Assembly (NCBI GenBank): GCA_024103385.1
Contig: JAGFIT010000003.1
Location: forward strand, 1-64,000
Reading direction: 5' to 3'
Origin: Vicingus serpentipes
GTDB lineage: Bacteria; Bacteroidota; Bacteroidia; Flavobacteriales_E; Vicingaceae
DNA: 64,000 nt
Shown here: positions 8,904 to 17,835 of the stretch, piece by piece
Position numbering within the stretch: position 1 is the stretch's first letter
Layout of the letters: each line of letters opens with the position of its first letter
Notes under the pieces: generated by a model
Seen by the model: the letters and a program-made list of their open reading frames with translations, nothing else
Databases searched by the model: none
What the model was told of the DNA's origin: nothing
Program-made: the position numbers and the translations under genes

Positions 8904-9368
8904 TTAATCTTTTCTTGCTAAAAGAATAATCCCCTTCAAGCTTACTTGTAAAAAATAATTACCTTCTCTATTCTTAATCATCATCTGATAATAAGGCTGC
9001 TCTTTTTGTTTTTCTATTTTGTTTATCGTATAAATTGTTAATCCAGGGTAATGTACTTCTAAACTATCTCTCACGTTACTTTGCAAATTAATTGGTTTTA
9101 TTTTAGTCCTCGTTTCCAATAATTTTTTACTCGCATCATAAACTTTAATTATATCTATATCATCCTCTGTATATTCTACCACAAAAATATCTTCATGACC
9201 CGTAGCGGTTGAAATTTCATCCACTTCCCATTGAACATCTGTAGCTTTTGAATGTTTTTCAACAAAGTGTTTTTTTACTATTTCTGGTACTTCATGTGCA
9301 TGCTGAGCTAACAAAGTAGACCCTATAAAACCTAAAAGGAACATAAATGTAAGTGATATCTTTTTCAT
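8904..9368 (-). CDS. secreted PepSY-like protein
   Basis: 154 residues. A signal peptide (M-K-K-I-S, hydrophobic core, L-L-A-Q near residue 22) precedes a domain starting V-P-E-I-V-K-K-H-F-V-E-K-H and D-V-Q-W-E. This pattern is seen in the beta-lactamase-inhibitor-like, PepSY-like family (PF11396) of Bacteroidota, here probably in two half-repeats (about residues 25-85 and 88-154). Such proteins are periplasmic or surface; function is not established. It converges with mutB with 3 nt between stop codons, and a TATTTTTG element about 50 nt upstream could be its promoter. Confidence 0.68.
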   Translation of the reverse strand: MKKISLTFMFLLGFIGSTLLAQHAHEVPEIVKKHFVEKHSKATDVQWEVDEISTATGHEDIFVVEYTEDDIDIIKVYDASKKLLETRTKIKPINLQSNVRDSLEVHYPGLTIYTINKIEKQKEQPYYQMMIKNREGNYFLQVSLKGIILLARKD

Positions 9369-9414
9369 GGCTAATTTATTTTTATCTAAGTTACTATTAA
9401 CTATTTATTTATAG

Positions 9415-9422
9415 CAAAAATA
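9415..9422 (-). promoter_or_regulatory. -7 promoter element TATTTTTG
   Basis: TAnnTTTG match on the minus strand, about 47 nt upstream of the PepSY-like gene. The surrounding DNA is very AT-rich, so a chance match is possible. Confidence 0.35.
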
Positions 9423-9545
9423 TTATCTTATAAAGATACAACGATATAACATATCTTAGTTGAGCAAACATAAAAAAATTTTACTTATCGAAACAATATC
9501 ATTAAACTTGTAGCAAATCTATTTAGAAGAGTAAAAATAGTACCC

Positions 9546-10505
9546 ATGAAAAAAGCATTAAAAATATCTGGAATTGTTCTATCAATAATCATCATAATTG
9601 CTATTATTGGTGCTGTTTATATTAATTCTAAAGGTATTCCATCCTACCCTGTAGAGAAAATTGAATACAAAATTTACAGTACTCCAAGTGGTATAGAAAG
9701 GGGTAAGAAATTAGCCATGATGCTGTGTGTGAATTGTCATAGTGACCCTAAAACAGGAAAATTAACTGGAACACAGATGTTGGATGCTCCAACAGAATTT
9801 GGGAAAATATTTTCCGCTAATATTACTCAAGATAAAACGTACGGTATTGGTGATTGGACGGATGCGGAATTGATGTATCTACTTCGTACTGGAATTAAAA
9901 GAGATGGAAAATATGCTCCTCCTTATATGGCAAAATTACCGAATATGGCTGATGAAGATATTGAAGCCATCATTGCTTTTTTAAGATCTGATGATCCTAT
10001 AGTTGCTGCAGATGCAACAGAAGATTTTCCAACAGAACCCTCTCTTTTAACTAAATTTTTATGTATGGTAGCTTTTAAACCGCTACCTATGCCTACTCAA
10101 GAGATTATATTACCCGATACAACTGATAAAATTGCTTTGGGAAAGTATTTATCTCACAACTTAGAATGTTTTTCATGCCATTCTTCCGATTTTAAAACCA
10201 ACAACTTTTTAACTCCTGAACTAAGTGAAGGATATTTTGGGGGAGGAAATAAACCACTGAATAGAAAAGGAGAAGTAATGCTGACAGCTAACTTAACTCC
10301 TGATATGGAAACAGGTATTGGTTCATGGTCGGAAGCAAAATTTATAAAAGCACTGAAATATGGAATTAAAGAAGGAGAAGAAGCTTTAAGATATCCTATG
10401 GTTCCTTACCCTATGTTAAGTGATGCTGAAGCTAGAGCAATCTATGAATATTTAAAAACCATTCCACCTATTAACAATAAAGTGGAACGATCTGGAATGG
10501 AATAA
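9546..10505 (+). CDS. dihaem cytochrome c
   Basis: 319 residues with an N-terminal membrane anchor or uncleaved signal (about residues 5-27) and two class I cytochrome c domains. Haem sites are C-V-N-C-H at 61-65 and C-F-S-C-H at 208-212. Distal Met ligand candidates are in P-Y-M-A-K-L-P near residue 139 and P-Y-P-M-L near residue 290, each just before an A-I-x-A-F/Y-E-Y-L-type C-terminal helix. It would sit in the periplasm and carry electrons, possibly as the electron-accepting subunit of a dehydrogenase, but no dehydrogenase gene is adjacent. It is a single gene flanked by minus-strand genes. Confidence 0.85.
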   Translation: MKKALKISGIVLSIIIIIAIIGAVYINSKGIPSYPVEKIEYKIYSTPSGIERGKKLAMMLCVNCHSDPKTGKLTGTQMLDAPTEFGKIFSANITQDKTYGIGDWTDAELMYLLRTGIKRDGKYAPPYMAKLPNMADEDIEAIIAFLRSDDPIVAADATEDFPTEPSLLTKFLCMVAFKPLPMPTQEIILPDTTDKIALGKYLSHNLECFSCHSSDFKTNNFLTPELSEGYFGGGNKPLNRKGEVMLTANLTPDMETGIGSWSEAKFIKALKYGIKEGEEALRYPMVPYPMLSDAEARAIYEYLKTIPPINNKVERSGME

Positions 10506-10560
10506 GAAGTATAATGAACGTGCTTACACTTAAGAAAATTCCTCTCTAATAAGTATTGTT

Positions 10561-11106
10561 TTATTTCCCTTTTTTAGAAGGTGTTGCTGTCTTAGCACCT
10601 CCTTTTGCTCCTGAAGTTTTTGGTGCTGCTTTTTTTGCTGTTGGTTTTTTAGCAACTGCTTTTTTTGCTGCAACAGGTTTTTTTGCTGTTTCTTTTTTAT
10701 CTGCAGCTTTCTCTTTCTCTTTTTTAGGTTCCAATAATTTCGCCTTAATTAAAATATTAAACCACTGGAACAATTTCTTTAAATCAGAGTTATATACTCG
10801 TTCTTGATCAAAATTCTTAACTATTTCCTGTAAAAATTTTCTTAACTCTTCTGGAGTTGATTTATGGTCAATAGCCGATTTTCCATCCGTTTTAGCATAA
10901 ATTTTTTCATACACCTCTACCAATGGCAAATCTCCATCTAAAGTGTAAATGCTTATATCACTTAAAGCACTTACTTTTTCTGAAGAATAAACAGGTAATC
11001 TTTTTCCATCAGTAACAGTTTCTACAATTAAACCATTTTTAGTTTGTGAAACTACCTTATATAAACCAGGCTTTCCGGTAATTGAAATAATTGATTCTAA
11101 ATTCAT
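10561..11106 (-). CDS. DUF5606 protein with Lys/Ala-rich tail
   Basis: 181 residues. The first 125 or so match the DUF5606 family of Bacteroidota (starts M-N-L-E-S-I-I-S-I-T-G-K-P-G-L-Y-K; contains L-R-K-F-L-Q-E-I-V). The last 50 are low-complexity Lys/Ala/Pro (K-K-A-V-A-K-K-P-T-A-K-K type), like histone H1 tails, and probably bind nucleic acid or RNA. Function is unknown. A similar tail occurs on the ribosomal protein L21 in this window. It has its own TACATTTG promoter element. The opposite strand shows an apparent ORF through the tail, which is an artefact of the repeats. Confidence 0.78.
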   Translation of the reverse strand: MNLESIISITGKPGLYKVVSQTKNGLIVETVTDGKRLPVYSSEKVSALSDISIYTLDGDLPLVEVYEKIYAKTDGKSAIDHKSTPEELRKFLQEIVKNFDQERVYNSDLKKLFQWFNILIKAKLLEPKKEKEKAADKKETAKKPVAAKKAVAKKPTAKKAAPKTSGAKGGAKTATPSKKGK

Positions 11107-11125
11107 ATTTTATTTTTATGAGGAA

Positions 11126-11133
11126 CAAATGTA
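11126..11133 (-). promoter_or_regulatory. -7 promoter element TACATTTG
   Basis: Minus-strand TAnnTTTG match (CAAATGTA on plus) 20 nt upstream of the DUF5606 start codon. Confidence 0.45.
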
Positions 11134-11178
11134 ACAAAAATGTATAGGAAATCTACAGATTTTAATGCTTCTTCAAAA

Positions 11179-12687
11179 TTAGTTTTTTAACCATCCAAAA
11201 GCCATAGGCAAGTAATGAAGTATATCTCCAGCTATCATAGCATTTTCATCTAAATTTTCTTTTGCAATATCTCCAGCTACACCATGTAAATAAACACCCA
11301 TCAAAGCAGCATCTTTAGGTTGATATCCTTGAGCTAATAATCCAGTAATAACTCCAGTTAAGACATCTCCACTTCCTCCAGTTGCCATTCCTGCATTCCC
11401 TGATGAATTAAAATAAATCATTTGGTCAGGACAAGCAATAGAAGTATTTGCACCTTTCAGTATCACATAAATCTTATTCACAAAAGCAAATTCTTGTTGT
11501 AACTCCAAGCGCTCTTCATCATTACTCCATTTCCCCACTAAACGCTCAAATTCTTTTGGGTGAGGAGTTAAAATACTCCCTTCTGGCAAAAATGCCAACC
11601 AAGTTTTATTTTCTGATAAAATATTCAACGCATCTGCATCTATCACCAAAGGTTTCGTTGAACTTTGTATTAATAGTTTTAAAACATTTTGAGTAGCTTG
11701 TTCTTTTCCTATTCCAGGTCCTATACCAATTGCAGAAAATTGCTCAACAGCACCTAAAGAACATAGAAAATCAACCCCATCATCCTCAATACACATAGCC
11801 TCTGGAACCGAAGTTTGTATAATTTCTACACCACTTTTAGGAACATGAGTAGTTAATAACCCTACTCCGCTTCTTAAACAGGCTTTTGCTGATAGTACTG
11901 CTGCTCCCATTTTACCTTTACTCCCTGCAATTATCAATGCATGCCCATAGGTCCCTTTATGAGAAAATTTTTGTCGATGATGCAAAATAGATTGTGCTAT
12001 CTCTTTGGTAAAATATATTTTTTTACTCTCTACTTCTTTTAAAAATTGAGGGTGTAAACCTATATCCAAAACCTCAAAATCACCCACATAGATGTAGTTT
12101 TCTGGAAACAGCATTGTCAATTTAGGTTGCTGAAAGGTTAAGGTATAATTCGCTTTAACAATATTCTTCTTATCATTATTTATATTAGATTCTGCAAATA
12201 AGCCAGAAGGCATATCTATGGCGACAACATCATTATTACTCTTATTAATTTGATCGACTACACCAGTAATAAATCCTCCTATTGGTTTTGATAATCCTGA
12301 TCCGAAAATAGCATCAATAATAACAGATTGATCAACAATGTTAAATTCATTTTTAGATTCGGTAAGGTAAAGAGGTCTAATATTATCTTCTTTCAATCGT
12401 GTTAAATTAATTCGAAAATCAGCTGAATAATTCTTAGAAAACTCCACAATTAACACCTCCACCTTATAGCCTTCACTTTTTAACAAACGCGCAATCACCA
12501 AGCCATCTCCTCCATTATTACCCACTCCACAAAATATAGAAAAAGGGATCCCTTTATCATATTGTTTAATTAACCATTGTGCACACTGAGTAGCTGCTCG
12601 CTCCATCAAGTTAATTGAACTGATTGGCTCATGTTCAATCGTATAAGCATCAGCCGCTCTAGTTTGTTCAGTAGTTAATATTTTCAT
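11179..12687 (-). CDS. nnr: bifunctional NAD(P)H-hydrate epimerase/dehydratase
   Basis: About 502 residues, the fused repair enzyme for damaged NAD(P)H. The N-terminal YjeF_N epimerase domain has G-N-N-G-G-D-G at residues 56-62. The C-terminal ADP-dependent dehydratase domain has G-P-G-I-G, V-I-D-A-D-A-L-N and G-G-S-G-D with catalytic Asp441. Together they convert S- and R-NADHX back to NADH in the cytoplasm. I chose ATG 12687 (M-K-I-L-T-T-E-Q-T-R-A-A-D), the usual family start; an in-frame upstream start at 12753 would add 22 residues unlike the family. The following downstream gene is the DUF5606 gene, which has its own promoter. Confidence 0.93.
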   Translation of the reverse strand: MKILTTEQTRAADAYTIEHEPISSINLMERAATQCAQWLIKQYDKGIPFSIFCGVGNNGGDGLVIARLLKSEGYKVEVLIVEFSKNYSADFRINLTRLKEDNIRPLYLTESKNEFNIVDQSVIIDAIFGSGLSKPIGGFITGVVDQINKSNNDVVAIDMPSGLFAESNINNDKKNIVKANYTLTFQQPKLTMLFPENYIYVGDFEVLDIGLHPQFLKEVESKKIYFTKEIAQSILHHRQKFSHKGTYGHALIIAGSKGKMGAAVLSAKACLRSGVGLLTTHVPKSGVEIIQTSVPEAMCIEDDGVDFLCSLGAVEQFSAIGIGPGIGKEQATQNVLKLLIQSSTKPLVIDADALNILSENKTWLAFLPEGSILTPHPKEFERLVGKWSNDEERLELQQEFAFVNKIYVILKGANTSIACPDQMIYFNSSGNAGMATGGSGDVLTGVITGLLAQGYQPKDAALMGVYLHGVAGDIAKENLDENAMIAGDILHYLPMAFGWLKN

Positions 12688-12806
12688 GGTTTGGTTTTGA
12701 TCAATTGTCATACCGACCAACGTGGAGGTATCTTCTAACTTTATTACATTCAACTCTAAAGATTCCTCTGTTTCGTTCCTTCGTCACTTCAATCGGAATG
12801 ACAAGT

Positions 12807-13100
12807 TTAATACAGCAACTTCACAACAAAGTTAATGACTACTATAGCAATTACAAAAAGGAATTGGTATTTCAACCAAACAGCACCTTTTTTAAACTTA
12901 AATATAAGATGTGCTATCAAAAAGAAAAACATGAGCAACATAGGCAACAATGCTGGATAATAAGATAAACTTTCTATGATATTCCCTTTTAATAAAGCAA
13001 TAAAGGAGCGTTGCATTCCACAACCTAAACAAGCTATATCAAAATATTTTTGATAAGGGCAGGCTAACATGTTTTCCTCTAGCCAATTGACAAAATTCAT
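12807..13100 (-). CDS. DUF2752-family membrane protein
   Basis: 97 residues. DUF2752 hallmark: a C-x-x-x-C-x-x-C-G-x-x-R type motif, here A-C-L-G-C-G-M-Q-R near residues 23-31 with an earlier Cys14. Hydrophobic segments lie at about 46-66 and 75-95. Function is unknown; the Cys residues could bind a metal. Its ATG overlaps the stop of the upstream TPR gene by one base (TAATG), so translation is probably coupled. It is the last gene of a serS-lipoprotein-TPR-DUF2752 unit. Downstream DNA (about 12760-12802) carries a short intergenic repeat with CGTTCCTTCGTCACTTC. Confidence 0.75.
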   Translation of the reverse strand: MNFVNWLEENMLACPYQKYFDIACLGCGMQRSFIALLKGNIIESLSYYPALLPMLLMFFFLIAHLIFKFKKGAVWLKYQFLFVIAIVVINFVVKLLY

Positions 13101-14971
13101 TAGTTGGTTTTAAATTTCAAAACATCATCATCTGTTTTAATAATCTTAACCCCTTTTTCTAACTCTCTATAGCGTTTTCTAGCATCTACCACATAAATAC
13201 TACTTTGGTAATCAAACATGATTTTCTTATAATATGCTGCTGCTTTTTCTTTGTCATTGAAATGATTATCATAAATCAATGCTAAGTTATACAAAGCATC
13301 ATCTGCTAAAATATCCGTTGGATAAGAACTGGTTATTTCCTTTAAATAAGTTATCGCCTCATCATATTTCTGTTGTTTATAATAAATTTCAAACCGTTTA
13401 AATAAAATATCATCTGCAATAGTATGGTAAGGGTAACCTTTTTTTAATGAATCTAATAAATGTAATGCTTCTACGTTTTTATTTTGAAACGCCAACAAAT
13501 CTGCTTGTGCAAATAACATCAAAGGTGCTTTAGTGGTATCTATACCAATATTGTCAGTAATCAATATAGAAAGTTGCATGGCATCATTAGCAATTAATTT
13601 AGAGGTAGATGCTTTCAATACATCCAATTGCGCTTTAGCCCAACCAAAATCACCTGTATAAAATGAAATCTTAGCATTCTTAAATTTGGCTATCTCACCT
13701 AATTGATCGTATTTAAATTCCTTTTCTACTTGAGAATATAACAAAGACGCATCCCATATCTTTTCTGTAAATAAATAAATATCTGCTAATTCTATTTTGT
13801 TTTTTGCTGCATCATGTGGTTTTAATCTCGGAATAGCTAACACCTCATTAAGTAATGCTATCGCTACTTCTGGTTGACCAATATAAAACGCTTGTAAATG
13901 TGCCAATTGATTAATAAGAGATGCCGTTTCGGGAGTCTTCCCCAATTCATCAATAGTAGATAAATAAGTTTTTTCTAGTTGTAATAAATCTTCTTGAGTG
14001 TAATTTTTAGATGAGGTAATCTTCTCGTTGTAAACATTTACTAAATCTATTTTACTACTGATGTAATAATAATTGTCTGCCCCCTTACCAATAACATATT
14101 GATAGCACTGAATAGCCACATCATAATTTTTACTGGCCAAAGCCAATTGAGCTAAAGCTATTATTCTATTACCGAACTCCTTGTTTCTTTTATCCAATGC
14201 TTTTGCTTGGATAAATGCACCATCATAATTTTCTTCCTGAATATAAACCCAAATTAACATCTCTGCATACACCTTTTTATCAGGATGTTTTTGAATATTT
14301 TTTATCAAAAGCGACTTCAATAAAGCCTTCTTCTCTCCATTTTCATCGGGAGATAAAGCTGTTTGTAAGGCATTTTGAACGCTTTGTAAATACGACTCTT
14401 GATAGGCAAGAATGTCTAAATACTCCATCAACATTTCTTCCGTTTTTCCTTGCAAATTATACACCTGAGCCAATTCAAAATTAAAGGGATAAGACCCTTT
14501 TAATAATTTCCTACCTTTTAAATAAGTTTGAATGGCATAATCGTTTTGTTGATATTTTAAATATCCATTAGCCAATTCTATAATTTGGGTTTGAATAGGT
14601 GAAAGTAATTTTAATGCCTTTGAATAAGTTTGTTCTGATTTTGAGAGCTGATTATCCAACTGGTATAAATTCCCTAAATCAGGGTAATAGCCTAACTCAA
14701 AGGGGAAATGTTTGATTTGCTTTTTTATGAGTTTCTCCGCATTTTTAAACTCTTTTAATTCGATAAAGCAGGTGAGTAGATTGTTATAATAAGTTACATT
14801 ATTAGAATGGTTAAATAGTTTCTCATAATAAATAACCGCTTTATCATACTCTTGATTATTAAAATATTGGGTAGCTAAACGTTCATCTGTCTGATTTTGC
14901 GCATTTATCAATGAAATTGAAAACACGTAGATCAATAAAAATAATATGCCCTTCAAAGCAAGTTTCATCAT
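13100..14971 (-). CDS. secreted TPR-repeat protein
   Basis: 623 residues: a signal peptide (about residues 1-24, ending I-N-A-Q) and then helical repeats over almost the whole length. Clear tetratricopeptide units are at about 30-130 (Y-F-N-N-Q-E-Y-D-K-A-V-I-Y-Y-E-K) and near 510-600 (D-E-A-I-T-Y-L-K-E-I; D-D-A-L-Y-N-L-A-L-I-Y-D). It is a periplasmic or outer-membrane-associated scaffold, possibly for envelope assembly; no specific partner is visible. The start overlaps the preceding lipoprotein gene (ATGA, 4 nt) and the stop overlaps DUF2752 (TAATG), so the three proteins are probably made together and may act together. Confidence 0.8.
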   Translation of the reverse strand: MMKLALKGILFLLIYVFSISLINAQNQTDERLATQYFNNQEYDKAVIYYEKLFNHSNNVTYYNNLLTCFIELKEFKNAEKLIKKQIKHFPFELGYYPDLGNLYQLDNQLSKSEQTYSKALKLLSPIQTQIIELANGYLKYQQNDYAIQTYLKGRKLLKGSYPFNFELAQVYNLQGKTEEMLMEYLDILAYQESYLQSVQNALQTALSPDENGEKKALLKSLLIKNIQKHPDKKVYAEMLIWVYIQEENYDGAFIQAKALDKRNKEFGNRIIALAQLALASKNYDVAIQCYQYVIGKGADNYYYISSKIDLVNVYNEKITSSKNYTQEDLLQLEKTYLSTIDELGKTPETASLINQLAHLQAFYIGQPEVAIALLNEVLAIPRLKPHDAAKNKIELADIYLFTEKIWDASLLYSQVEKEFKYDQLGEIAKFKNAKISFYTGDFGWAKAQLDVLKASTSKLIANDAMQLSILITDNIGIDTTKAPLMLFAQADLLAFQNKNVEALHLLDSLKKGYPYHTIADDILFKRFEIYYKQQKYDEAITYLKEITSSYPTDILADDALYNLALIYDNHFNDKEKAAAYYKKIMFDYQSSIYVVDARKRYRELEKGVKIIKTDDDVLKFKTN

Positions 14972-15519
14972 TCATTAGCTACAGCAGTATCTTTTCTATA
15001 TTTATCCAACAAGGATAAAATTGCTGGTTTTTCTTCTATCAATTTATCAACGGAAACATCTATTCCATTAACTGCATTATTAATTTTATCGTTAAGTGCT
15101 ACTATTATTTCTTGTTCAGTTTTATAATACTCTAGAAACTTTTCTTTAGTAATAGCTCCATTATGTAAATCCTGTTTTAGAGCGCTTAATTGCGTTCGTG
15201 CAAGTGCAATTTCATTTTTAAACGTAAGGTAATTCTTGTGTAAAAAATATAAAGATTTTTTATTGGTATAGTAATCTGCTACCTTAAAAGCCGCTTCTTT
15301 ATCCAAGGTATCATATTTGTTGCCAAAGTCCCACAACTCTTTTTTAATATCTCTCACTACTGTAAACACTTTAGCTGTATCTATTGAGAGTAAAACCTCT
15401 TCAGCACCATCAACTAATTCTAATAAACTATCAACTTCTTTCTCTTCTTTTTCGAATGAATTAATACAAGCATTAAAGAGTAAACTTATTGCTACTATAA
15501 TTGTCAACTGTTTTTTCAT
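14968..15519 (-). CDS. lipoprotein, helical
   Basis: 183 residues from ATG 15519 (M-K-K-Q-L-T-I-I-V). The signal sequence ends in a lipobox-like L-F-N-A-C near residue 18, so a lipid-anchored envelope protein. The mature part is highly charged and predicted helical, with Lys/Glu-rich stretches, and has no motif I recognise. The chosen start overlaps the serS stop in an ATGA, typical for coupling; an ATG three codons upstream is also possible. The 3' end overlaps the TPR gene by 4 nt. Its position suggests a partner for the TPR protein; function is unknown. Confidence 0.72.
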   Translation of the reverse strand: MKKQLTIIVAISLLFNACINSFEKEEKEVDSLLELVDGAEEVLLSIDTAKVFTVVRDIKKELWDFGNKYDTLDKEAAFKVADYYTNKKSLYFLHKNYLTFKNEIALARTQLSALKQDLHNGAITKEKFLEYYKTEQEIIVALNDKINNAVNGIDVSVDKLIEEKPAILSLLDKYRKDTAVANE

Positions 15520-16787
15520 TTTATCCATTCAAATTTAGTGTAAGGAACTAGTACTTTAGGAATTTTTATTCCTTCTGAAGTTTGATTGTTTTCCAATAAT
15601 GCTGCCATAATCCTTGGTAATGCTAATGCACTCCCATTTAGTGTATGCACCAATTGTGTTTTTCCTTCTCCATCTTTATATCTGCATTTTAAACGATTGG
15701 CTTGGAAAGATTCAAAATTAGAAACAGAACTTACTTCTAACCATTTTGTTTGAGCTGCAGAGTACACCTCTAAATCGTACGTTAAAGCGGATGTAAAACC
15801 TAAATCTCCCCCACATAATCTTAATACACGGTAAGGTAATTCTAAATCATTTAGTAGCCCCTTTACATGTTTCACCATATGATCTAACGTTTCATACGAT
15901 TTTTCAGGATGTTGTATTTGTACAATCTCCACTTTATCAAATTGATGTAAACGATTTAACCCCCTTACATCTTTACCGTAAGAACCGGCTTCCCTTCTAA
16001 AACAAGGCGTATAACCTACATTTTTAATGGGAAAATCATTTTCTTTTAAGATGACATCTCGGTATATATTGGTAATAGGTACTTCTGCTGTAGGTATCAT
16101 GTACAAATCATCCACCGTCATGTGGTACATTTGCCCTTCTTTATCTGGCAACTGACCTGTACCATAACCTGATGCTTCGTTCACCATTAATGGCGGAATT
16201 ACTTCTTCATAACCATTCTCAATTGCTTTATCTAAAAAGAAACTAATTAATGCTCGTTGCAGTTTTGCTCCTTGTCCTCTATAAACAGGAAAACCTGCTC
16301 CTGTAATTTTCACTCCTAATTCGAAATCTATTAAATTATACTTTTTAGCTAATTCCCAATGAGGTAAAGCTTCTTTCCCCATATCAGGAAGAGCTCCTTC
16401 TTCGATAACTACTTCATTGTCTTCATCAGATTTCCCTGAAGGAACCATTTCATTGGGTACATTAGGAATTTGATACAATAACTCTTGCAATTGTTGAGCT
16501 ATTTCATTTTGTTGTTCTTTTAAAGAACTAACAGCCTCTTTTAATGTGCTTGCTACTTCCTTTGCTTTATTTGCTTCTTCAGTTTTACCCAACTTAAAAA
16601 ACTCACCAACTTGCTTTGCCAATTGGTTGCTTTCTGTTAGTTGAGCATCTAATTTTTGCTGTGTTGATTTTCTCTTATCATCTAACTCAATTATTTGATC
16701 AATAATTGATACTCCTTCAAAATTTCTTTTTTTTAATCGCTCTATAATTAGCGCTTTATTTTCTCTGATAAATGTTGTTTGTAACAT
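15516..16787 (-). CDS. serS: seryl-tRNA synthetase
   Basis: 423 residues, full length. An N-terminal coiled-coil arm (about 30-105) grips the tRNA-Ser variable arm. The class II catalytic core has T-A-E-V-P at 233-237, motif 2 C-F-R-R-E-A-G-S-Y-G-K-D and motif 3 N-G-S-A-L-A-L-P-R near the C-terminus. It charges tRNA-Ser (and tRNA-Sec, if present) in the cytoplasm. It heads a minus-strand unit whose other members are envelope proteins overlapping by 1-4 nt, so their expression is tied to serS. A hairpin separates it from rpmA upstream. Confidence 0.97.
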   Translation of the reverse strand: MLQTTFIRENKALIIERLKKRNFEGVSIIDQIIELDDKRKSTQQKLDAQLTESNQLAKQVGEFFKLGKTEEANKAKEVASTLKEAVSSLKEQQNEIAQQLQELLYQIPNVPNEMVPSGKSDEDNEVVIEEGALPDMGKEALPHWELAKKYNLIDFELGVKITGAGFPVYRGQGAKLQRALISFFLDKAIENGYEEVIPPLMVNEASGYGTGQLPDKEGQMYHMTVDDLYMIPTAEVPITNIYRDVILKENDFPIKNVGYTPCFRREAGSYGKDVRGLNRLHQFDKVEIVQIQHPEKSYETLDHMVKHVKGLLNDLELPYRVLRLCGGDLGFTSALTYDLEVYSAAQTKWLEVSSVSNFESFQANRLKCRYKDGEGKTQLVHTLNGSALALPRIMAALLENNQTSEGIKIPKVLVPYTKFEWIK

Positions 16788-16849
16788 TCTATAAAATATT
16801 TTTTATAAATATCGGAACAAATTCCCGAATAGCGATTCATATAAACAAG

Positions 16850-16882
16850 AACTCCTGTACCTAAAGCTTAGATACAGGAGTT
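16850..16882 (-). terminator. hairpin after rpmA
   Basis: Inverted repeat AACTCCTGTA (16850-16859) and TACAGGAGTT (16873-16882) with further pairing CTAA/TTAG inside. It lies between the end of rpmA and the start of serS. Only a weak T-run follows on the minus strand, so termination may be partial. Confidence 0.6.
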
Positions 16883-16905
16883 ATTAATTTGAAAAAATTA
16901 TGAGT

Positions 16906-17166
16906 TTAAGCCGTTATTGGTTCAACAGATACGTAAGATCTATTGTTTCTCTTTTTTCTGAATGAAACGACTCCGTCCACTAATGCAAACAACGTATGAT
17001 CTTTACCCATACCTACATTTTCACCAGGATTGTGAACAGTTCCTCTTTGGCGAACAATAATATTTCCAGCAATAGCTGCCTGACCACCAAAAATTTTAAC
17101 TCCTAATCGTTTACTTTCTGATTCTCTTCCGTTTTTAGAACTACCTGCTCCTTTTTTATGTGCCAT
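16906..17166 (-). CDS. rpmA: ribosomal protein bL27
   Basis: 86 residues, normal length. It starts [14 protein letters not shown], the conserved L27 N-terminus that reaches the peptidyl-transferase centre, with no extra cleavable leader. [16 protein letters not shown] follows at about 28-43. It is a component of the large ribosomal subunit. The rplU-rpmA order with a 91-nt gap is the usual bacterial arrangement. Confidence 0.97.
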   Translation of the reverse strand: MAHKKGAGSSKNGRESESKRLGVKIFGGQAAIAGNIIVRQRGTVHNPGENVGMGKDHTLFALVDGVVSFRKKRNNRSYVSVEPITA

Positions 17167-17257
17167 TTTTGTAAGTTTACAAGTTGAAAAGTTGAAAGTT
17201 AAAAAGTTTGAAAAAACATCAAACTATAAACATTGAACTTTAAAAACTAATTTGTTA

Positions 17258-17758
17258 TTACTTTTTATCTTTATTATCTGTTTTTTTAGCTGCTGCTTTT
17301 GGTGCTGCTTTTTTAGTTGCTGCCTTTGGTGCCGCCTTCTTAACTGCTGCTTTTGGAGCTGCCTTTTTAGCTGCTGCCGGTTTTGCTTCAGCTTTTGGAG
17401 CTGCTGCTTTTATTTCTTCTTTTTTAGCGACTGGCTTAGCTCCTCCTTTTTCAGAAATTGCTTCAATTTGGATTTTAGTTAAATACTGACGGTGTCCGTT
17501 TTTAACTTTATATCCTTTTCTTCTTTTCTTTTTAAACACGATTACTTTATCGCCTTTAAGGTGTTCTAATATCTTTGCAGATACGTTTGCACCTGTGATA
17601 GCTGGGGCGCCTACATTTACTTTTCCTTTATCATCAATTAAAAGTACATTATCAAAAGTTACTTTCGCACCTTCTTTTCCTTCTAAACGATGTACAAAAA
17701 GCTGTTGGTCTTTTTCAACTTTAAGCTGTTGCCCTGCTATTTCAACTATTGCGTACAT
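17258..17758 (-). CDS. rplU: ribosomal protein bL21 with Lys/Ala/Pro tail
   Basis: 166 residues. Residues 1-103 are a normal L21 (starts M-Y-A-I-V-E-I-A-G-Q-Q; K-K-K-R-R-K-G-Y-K near 76-84; G-H-R-Q-Y-L-T near 88). The last 60 or so form a low-complexity tail of A-P-K-A-A/V-K-K units not found in the usual 103-residue protein. The core binds 23S rRNA with L20; the tail should be basic and disordered. Such extensions are, from memory, known in other Bacteroidota. A TAAATTTG promoter element lies 29-36 nt upstream. The opposite-strand Cys-rich ORF is an artefact of the repeat codons. Confidence 0.95.
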   Translation of the reverse strand: MYAIVEIAGQQLKVEKDQQLFVHRLEGKEGAKVTFDNVLLIDDKGKVNVGAPAITGANVSAKILEHLKGDKVIVFKKKRRKGYKVKNGHRQYLTKIQIEAISEKGGAKPVAKKEEIKAAAPKAEAKPAAAKKAAPKAAVKKAAPKAATKKAAPKAAAKKTDNKDKK

Positions 17759-17786
17759 ATGTTTTATTTAAATTTTTAAACGGCTG

Positions 17787-17794
17787 CAAATTTA
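17787..17794 (-). promoter_or_regulatory. -7 promoter element TAAATTTG
   Basis: TAnnTTTG match on the minus strand, about 29 nt upstream of rplU. Confidence 0.45.
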
Positions 17795-17835
17795 TTATTT
17801 TTTTTTATATAATTTGCTTTATTTCCTGATTAATT

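Noticed and set aside
10556-10807. Plus-strand ORF opposite the DUF5606 tail
   Set aside because: Same artefact of repetitive codons.
17252-17482. Cys-rich plus-strand ORF opposite the rplU tail
   Set aside because: It is the antisense of repeated Lys/Ala codons; rplU itself is secure.
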